From JAENVU01 sp964639075 (lineage in GTDB: Bacteria; Actinomycetota; Acidimicrobiia; IMCC26256; JAENVU01): DNA of 10,025 bases. Both the position numbers and the translations under genes were made by a program. The notes under the pieces were generated by a model. It ran no database searches. It saw only the letters and a list, made by a program, of their open reading frames with translations, and had not been told where the DNA came from. This document shows, piece after piece, positions 6,166-10,025 of this stretch (positions within the stretch are counted from its first letter, which is position 1; each line of letters begins with the position of its first letter). The DNA is taken from NCBI GenBank assembly GCA_964639075.1, contig CAZXCB010000123.1, forward strand, positions 1 to 10,025, read 5' to 3'.

Positions 6166-7151
6166 ACTTCTCCTTCACCGACGACCAGCTCCTCCTGCGC
6201 GACACGGCCCGACAGCTGCTCGCGGCCGAATGCCCTCCGTCGGTGCTGCGCGCGCACCTCGACGACCTCGCCGCGGCCGACGCCCTGTGGACCCACGTCG
6301 CCGACTTCGTCCCGCTCGGCGTCGGCCCGATGGTCGATCTGTGCGTGTTCATGGAGGAGCTCGGCTTCGTCGCCGCGCCGGTTCCGTTCCTCGCGACGGC
6401 GTGCCTGTACGCGCCGCTCCTCGACGCGGTCGGCGAGCACGACCTCGACGCCGTGCTCGACGGCAGCGCGTCCGGCACGGTCGCGCTCGCCGGCGCCGAC
6501 GGCGTGTGGCATCCGAACGGCGAGTCGCGCAAGACGTTCGTCCCCGACGCCGCGCGCGTCGACCTCGTCGCCGCCATCGGTGTCGACGGCGCGGTCACGC
6601 TGCTCGCATCGCCCCCGGCGCAGCGCGTCGAGACCCTCGACTCCACGCGGTGCCTCTACGACGTCGAGACCGCAGTCCCCGGGACGTCCGCGGGCACCAT
6701 CACCCGCCGCGCACTCGACGCGGTCCTCGCCCGCGCGACCGTCGCGCTCGCGGCCGAGATGGTCGGGACCGCGCGGCGGCTCTTCACCATGACGCTCGAC
6801 CACGCCAAGGTGCGGGTGCAGTTCGACGTGCCGATCGGCTCGTTCCAGGCGGTGCAGCACAAGCTCGCCGACGTGAGCCTCGACGTCGAGCGGGCGTGGA
6901 GCGCGGTGTACTACGCGGCGATGACCCTCGACGCGGGGGACGACGACGCCGCCCGGGCGGTGCACGTCGCGAAGGCGGCCGCCGGCCAGGCCGTGACCCG
7001 TGCCGCCAAGGAGGGCATCCAGATCCACGGCGGGATCGGCTACACGTGGGAGCACGATCTCCACCTCTTCATCCGGCGGGCCTACGGCGCCGAGGCCCTG
7101 CTCGGCCCGACCGGCTGGCACCACGATCGGCTCGCTGACCTACTGGTATAG
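6162..7151 (+). CDS. Acyl-CoA dehydrogenase, short partner subunit
   Basis: The 329-aa protein is about 50-60 residues shorter than a standard ACAD. The N-terminal helical domain (FTDDQLLLRDTARQLL) is recognisable, but the middle domain lacks the SEPxAGSDL motif and the GxKxWTS strand and is shortened (about 105-180). The C-terminal domain keeps FAD/dimer-interface motifs: VRVQFDVPIGSFQAVQHKLAD (217-237) and QIHGGIGYTWEHDLHLFIRRA (287-307). No YEGT motif or obvious catalytic Glu is seen at the family positions. This is the pattern of the second chain in alpha2-beta2 ACADs such as mycobacterial FadE27-like subunits. The ATG at 6162 overlaps the TGA of the upstream ACAD gene as ATGA, implying translational coupling and equal stoichiometry. 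A longer upstream reading in this frame is antiparallel noise inside the previous gene and is not used. Confidence 0.87.
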   Translation: MNFSFTDDQLLLRDTARQLLAAECPPSVLRAHLDDLAAADALWTHVADFVPLGVGPMVDLCVFMEELGFVAAPVPFLATACLYAPLLDAVGEHDLDAVLDGSASGTVALAGADGVWHPNGESRKTFVPDAARVDLVAAIGVDGAVTLLASPPAQRVETLDSTRCLYDVETAVPGTSAGTITRRALDAVLARATVALAAEMVGTARRLFTMTLDHAKVRVQFDVPIGSFQAVQHKLADVSLDVERAWSAVYYAAMTLDAGDDDAARAVHVAKAAAGQAVTRAAKEGIQIHGGIGYTWEHDLHLFIRRAYGAEALLGPTGWHHDRLADLLV

Positions 7152-7183
7152 CTATTTCGCACTGAGTGCAGTATGTTTCCGCT
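7148..7183 (+). promoter_or_regulatory. AT-richer promoter with palindromes before the XRE gene; probable leaderless start
   Basis: This short region is clearly less GC-rich than its surroundings. ATAGCTAT (7148-7155) is a perfect palindrome that includes the upstream stop codon. GCACT-g-AGTGC (7159-7169) is a perfect inverted repeat. TATGTT (7172-7177) fits a -10 element, six bases before ATG 7184, so transcription would start at or near that ATG and give a leaderless mRNA, common in actinobacteria. There is no Shine-Dalgarno sequence before 7184. The palindromes are candidate autoregulatory sites for the XRE protein. Confidence 0.5.
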
Positions 7184-7546
7184 ATGCCCAGGACCAAGGA
7201 CCGCCCCGATCCCACCGCGCTCGCGCGCCTGCGGACCGGACGCCTCGTCCGGGAGGCGCGCGGGATCGCGGGGTTGAGCCAGGCCGAGCTCGCCGAGCGC
7301 GTCGGGACGAAGCAGTCGGTGATCTCGCGCTGGGAGCGCGGTGTCGAGGAGCCCCGCCTCTCCACCCTCGCCCGGGTCCTGCGCGCGTGCGGCTTCGAGG
7401 CCGACCTCGAGTTCCGCCGCCACGACGACGTCGACCGCAGTCAGCTCGGTCTCCACCTCGCGATGACGCCGGCGCAGCGCGCCGCCCACCACCGTTCGGC
7501 CGCCGCGGCGATCCACCGGGCGCGCGACGCTCGGCGGGTCGCATGA
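7184..7546 (+). CDS. XRE-family helix-turn-helix regulator, antitoxin-like
   Basis: The 120-aa protein carries one Cro/C1-type HTH at about 16-70: ARLRTGRLVREARGIAGLS, QAELAERVG, then TKQSVISRWERGVEEPRLSTLARVLRACG. No metal site or membrane segment is visible. The tail (about 81-120; DRSQLGLHLAMTPAQRAAHHRSAAAAIHR) resembles the short C-terminal extension seen in XRE proteins encoded beside nucleotidyltransferases. The TGA at 7544-7546 overlaps the ATG of the nucleotidyltransferase gene, so the two are co-translated and probably interact functionally. ATG 7184 is chosen over GTG 7166 because a -10-like TATGTT lies just upstream and the GTG sits inside a palindrome. Likely role: DNA-binding repressor of its own operon and possible antitoxin. 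Whether it neutralises the partner is inference. Confidence 0.85.
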   Translation: MPRTKDRPDPTALARLRTGRLVREARGIAGLSQAELAERVGTKQSVISRWERGVEEPRLSTLARVLRACGFEADLEFRRHDDVDRSQLGLHLAMTPAQRAAHHRSAAAAIHRARDARRVA

Positions 7547-8067
7547 CGCCGCCGCTGGAGTTCGAGCCGGAGCTCGTGTTCCGCGTGTTGAACGACCACG
7601 GCGTCCGGTACGTCGTGATCGGCGGCTACGCGGCGGTGCTCCACGGCTCGCCCACGGTCACGGCGGACGCCGACGTGTGCGCGGCGCGAGACCGCGACAA
7701 CCTCGACCGGCTGGCCGCCGCGCTGCGGGAGACCCACGCCCGGATCCGGACCGAGGCGGTCCCGGAGGGGGTCCCCGTCGCGCTCGACGGTGAGCTCCTC
7801 TCCCGGATGGCGATGGTGAACCTCGTGACCGACGGCGGCGCGTTCGACCTGTCGTTCACCCCCACGGCGTTCCCGGAGGGCTACCAACAGCTCGCGCCGC
7901 ACGCCGTCTCGTACGACCTCGACGGCCTGATCGTCCGCGTGGCGTGCCTCGACGACATCATCACGTCCAAGCGGGCCGCCGATCGCCCGAAGGACCGGGC
8001 CATGCTGCCGATCCTCGAGGCCCTGCGGGACGAGATCGAGGCGCGGCAGCAGAGCGGAGGCCGGTGA
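7543..8067 (+). CDS. Nucleotidyltransferase, AbiEii/DUF6036-like; toxin-like partner of the XRE protein
   Basis: The 174-aa protein has a minimal nucleotidyltransferase fold. VVIGGYAAVLHGSPTVTADADV (24-45) gives the GG motif (27-28) and the metal-binding acids D42 and D44. GAFDLSF (99-105) supplies the probable third acid, D102. The end, DDIITSKRAADRPKDRAMLPILEAL (137-161), matches the SK+RxxDRxKD..L..L signature of AbiEii/MNT-like nucleotidyltransferases. All three acids are kept, so the enzyme should be active, in contrast to decayed homologues. It starts at ATG 7543, overlapping the XRE stop by four bases. The family includes type IV toxins and NTP-transferring toxins that modify tRNA or protein; the target here is unknown. 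An upstream in-frame extension to 7000 is a shadow of the ACAD and XRE genes. Confidence 0.82.
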   Translation: MTPPLEFEPELVFRVLNDHGVRYVVIGGYAAVLHGSPTVTADADVCAARDRDNLDRLAAALRETHARIRTEAVPEGVPVALDGELLSRMAMVNLVTDGGAFDLSFTPTAFPEGYQQLAPHAVSYDLDGLIVRVACLDDIITSKRAADRPKDRAMLPILEALRDEIEARQQSGGR

Positions 8068-8107
8068 CCCGCGAGGCGAACCGGACTACGATCTGACACG
8101 CACGTCA
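8064..8107 (+). promoter_or_regulatory. Predicted promoter and palindromic operator of the hydantoinase operon
   Basis: GTGACC (8064-8069, overlapping the upstream stop codon) is a four-of-six match to TTGACA. It is followed 17 bases later by TACGAT (8087-8092), a good TAnnnT -10. One base on is CTGAC-acgcac-GTCAG (8093-8108), a perfect inverted repeat that would cover the transcription start. The operator core (8094-8107) matches the SDR operator (3936-3949) at 12 of 14 positions, with the same -10 spacing. A G-run at 8115-8120, six bases before ATG 8127, is the likely ribosome binding site. Confidence 0.6.
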
Positions 8108-8126
8108 GGTTTCCGGGGGGTGCCCG

Positions 8127-9950
8127 ATGACGAACGTCGATCTCATGGCACTGGCAGCCAGCCGCGGCCGCCTCAGCGAGGCGCCGACGGTGGACCAGGT
8201 GACGGCCGAGGTCGTCCGCGGCGCGATGGAGACCATCTGCTTCGAGATGGCCACCTACGTGTCCCGCACGGCCACGACGCCGATCCTCAACCAGTCCAAC
8301 GAGCGCAACGCGACGATCCTCGACGCCCAGGGCCGCCTCGCCGCGCTCTCGGTCGGGATCCCGCAGTTCATGCTCACGTCGACCCTGCCGGTGCGCTTCG
8401 CGCTCGACTACCTCGGCGTCGACGAGTTCCACGAGGGTGACGTGTTCGTCGCCAACGATCCGTACCACGGCGGCGGACACCTCCCCGACTACAACGTCTT
8501 CGCGCCGGTGTTCGCCGACGACCCGCACCATCCCGGGCGACGTCGCATGGTGTTGATCGCGAGCATCCAGTGCCATCACGGCGACACCGGCGGCGGTGTG
8601 CCCGGCGGATACAACGTCACGGCCACCGACATCTGGGGCGAGGGCGTGCGCTGGCCGGTGCTGAAGGTGATCGACCGCGGGGTCGAGCGCCGCGACGTCC
8701 TGCTCGCGCTCTCCACCAACAACCGCATCCCGAGCTACATCGGCGACCTCCGCGCGCAGATCGGCGCGGCGCAGCTCTCCGCCCGCCGGCTCGGCGAGGT
8801 CATCGAGACCTACGGCACCGCCACCGTCGAGGAGTCGGTCGACTTCATGATCGACTACGCGGCGCGGCGCGTCCGCGAGGAGGTCGCCGAGTGGCCCGAC
8901 GGCGTCTACGAAGGTGACGCCTACGTCGACCACGACCCACTCGGCCACCCCGACATCCACCTGCACGTCAAGATCACCGTCGACGGCGAGAACCTCACGA
9001 TCGACTTCACCGGCTCGGACACCCGCCAGGAGATCCAGGCGTGGTCCACGTTCGGCAACACGCGCGGGTACACCGTCGGCCAGATCGCCTCGATGATGGA
9101 CCCCGAGATCCCCAAGAACGAGGGCTTCTTCGACCAGATCAAGCTCGTCGTGCCGCCCGGCTGCGTCCTCAACCCGACGCCGGGCAAGCCGGTGAGCGCG
9201 GGTACCCACCATCCCGGTGCGGACGTCGGCGAGGTCATCGCGGTCGCGCTCCAGCACGTGCTCCCCGACAAGGCCGTGCCTCAGACGTACAAGACCGGGA
9301 TCCCGACCGTGATCGTGGGCATCGACCCCGAGACCGGACAGAGCTTCACCGACCACTCCGCCGAGGTCTATGCGGGCTGGTGCAACGCGGCGAAGGGGCT
9401 CGACGCGTGGGGCGCGCAGAACGCGAGCTTCGGCAACCTGTGGAAGGCCACGGCCGAGATCAACGAGAGCCTGTACCCGCACGTGCAGTGGAGCCGTGAC
9501 TACCGCACCGACTCCGGTGGACCCGGGCAATGGCGCGGCCTGTGCGGCTCGCACTACGAGAAGGAGGTCCTCGTCGACGCGAAGGTGTACACGTACGTCG
9601 TCGGGATGAAGTACCCGATGCCGGGGATCTGTGGCGGCAAGCCGGGTGAGCCGAACCGAATGGTGATCCGCTACGGATCCGACGACGAGTTCGTCGTGCG
9701 CCACACCGCCGACTGGGTGCCGATCGCGGCGGGCGAGCGGATCATGTACGACTACGGCGGCGGCGGCGGGTGGGGCGACCCGCTCGACCGCGACCCCCAG
9801 GCCGTGCTCGACGACGTGCTCGACGAGTACGTGAGCGTCGAGGGCGCGACGCGCGACTACGGCGTCGTGCTCACCGGCTCGCTCGCGGAGCTCACGCTCG
9901 CGGTCGACGTCGCGGCGACCGAGGCGCAGCGCGCCGAGCGCCGCGGGTGA
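8127..9950 (+). CDS. Hydantoinase B/oxoprolinase family protein (HyuB-type subunit)
   Basis: The 607-aa protein covers the whole HyuB family, which hydrolyses or carboxylates cyclic or carbonyl substrates in ATP-dependent partnership with a HyuA subunit. Conserved stretches include ETICFEMATYVSRTATTPIL (35-54), NDPYHGGGHLPDYNVFAPVF (110-129), CHHGDTGGGVPGGYN (149-163), EGVRWP (172-177), a central FTGSD segment, and the Gly-rich GGGGGWGDP (544-552) near the C terminus. His, Asp and Cys residues in the NDPY and CHHGD motifs are candidate metal ligands. No signal or membrane segment is seen, so it is cytoplasmic. The family also includes acetone and acetophenone carboxylase subunits, and I cannot name the substrate. 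The B gene precedes the A gene, which starts inside the stop codon (GTGA). The promoter carries the operator shared with the SDR operon. Confidence 0.88.
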   Translation: MTNVDLMALAASRGRLSEAPTVDQVTAEVVRGAMETICFEMATYVSRTATTPILNQSNERNATILDAQGRLAALSVGIPQFMLTSTLPVRFALDYLGVDEFHEGDVFVANDPYHGGGHLPDYNVFAPVFADDPHHPGRRRMVLIASIQCHHGDTGGGVPGGYNVTATDIWGEGVRWPVLKVIDRGVERRDVLLALSTNNRIPSYIGDLRAQIGAAQLSARRLGEVIETYGTATVEESVDFMIDYAARRVREEVAEWPDGVYEGDAYVDHDPLGHPDIHLHVKITVDGENLTIDFTGSDTRQEIQAWSTFGNTRGYTVGQIASMMDPEIPKNEGFFDQIKLVVPPGCVLNPTPGKPVSAGTHHPGADVGEVIAVALQHVLPDKAVPQTYKTGIPTVIVGIDPETGQSFTDHSAEVYAGWCNAAKGLDAWGAQNASFGNLWKATAEINESLYPHVQWSRDYRTDSGGPGQWRGLCGSHYEKEVLVDAKVYTYVVGMKYPMPGICGGKPGEPNRMVIRYGSDDEFVVRHTADWVPIAAGERIMYDYGGGGGWGDPLDRDPQAVLDDVLDEYVSVEGATRDYGVVLTGSLAELTLAVDVAATEAQRAERRG

Positions 9951-10025
9951 GCGCGACGGCTCGCAGCTACCGCGTCGGCGTCGACGTCGGGGGCACGTTC
10001 ACCGACCTCATTTGCGTGACCGACC
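9947..10025 (+). CDS. Hydantoinase A/oxoprolinase family protein (HyuA-type), 5' part only
   Basis: A GTG at 9947 overlaps the HyuB stop codon as GTGA and opens a reading frame to the window end, 26 codons. The translation contains YRVGVDVGGTFTDLICVTD. The DVGGTFTD motif is the phosphate-binding N terminus of the HyuA/oxoprolinase ASKHA-type ATPase domain, and DxGGTFTD at this place is characteristic of the family. HyuA couples ATP hydrolysis to the reaction of the HyuA/HyuB complex. The gene is truncated by the window edge, so length and substrate cannot be judged. There is no strong ribosome binding site; translation is probably coupled to the preceding gene. Confidence 0.85.
   Translation, partial: MSATARSYRVGVDVGGTFTDLICVTD

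Noticed and set aside
6162..7151. Short ACAD as a pseudogene because of missing motifs
   Set aside because: The frame is intact, overlaps its partner by ATGA and keeps the C-terminal motifs; the shortened form is normal for partner chains of heteromeric ACADs.
7881..9704. 607-codon open frame on the minus strand opposite HyuB
   Set aside because: HyuB is clearly conserved on the + strand; the antisense frame shows no domain.

Overview
The window is very GC-rich, with strong G/C third-position bias, ATGA/GTGA gene overlaps and actinobacterial-type lipid-catabolism enzymes. It most likely comes from a high-GC actinobacterium, perhaps a member of the Acidimicrobiia; this is inference from composition and gene style, as no rRNA or other marker is present. 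All genes I can support lie on the + strand.

Layout. Bases 1-331 hold about 3.6 identical copies of a 92-bp tandem repeat, running exactly into the start codon of the first gene. Bases 328-1134 encode a crotonase-fold enzyme of the isomerase-like type. Three bases later, 1138-3888 encodes a secreted heparinase II/III-like polysaccharide lyase with a C-terminal PKD-like domain. A promoter with a palindromic operator at 3929-3949 precedes a three-gene cluster. It encodes an SDR dehydrogenase similar to actinobacterial Hsd4A/MFE-2 beta-hydroxyacyl-CoA dehydrogenases (3979-4893), a full-length acyl-CoA dehydrogenase (4993-6165) and a short acyl-CoA dehydrogenase subunit (6162-7151, ATGA overlap). 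The ACAD pair looks like the two chains of an alpha2-beta2 ACAD of the steroid side-chain type. The leader before the first ACAD (4894-4992) has two mutually exclusive hairpins and a mini-ORF.

Bases 7184-8067 hold a two-gene XRE regulator/nucleotidyltransferase module that resembles a toxin-antitoxin or type IV TA-like cassette, with a probably leaderless promoter. Bases 8127-9950 encode a hydantoinase B/oxoprolinase-type subunit. A GTGA overlap leads into the first 26 codons of a hydantoinase A-type subunit, cut by the window end.

How they fit: crotonase, SDR and the ACAD pair supply the oxidation, hydration/isomerisation and dehydrogenation steps of beta-oxidation of a bulky acyl-CoA, possibly a steroid or isoprenoid side chain. 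The hydantoinase operon carries nearly the same promoter/operator architecture (TAnnnT-C-TGAC-N6-GTCA) as the SDR operon, suggesting one regulator controls both. The XRE-NTase pair sits between these two operons with different control sequences and looks like an inserted accessory module. The most unusual structures are the ATGA-coupled tandem mini-ORF repeat at the left edge, the shared operator, and the leader at 4894-4992.
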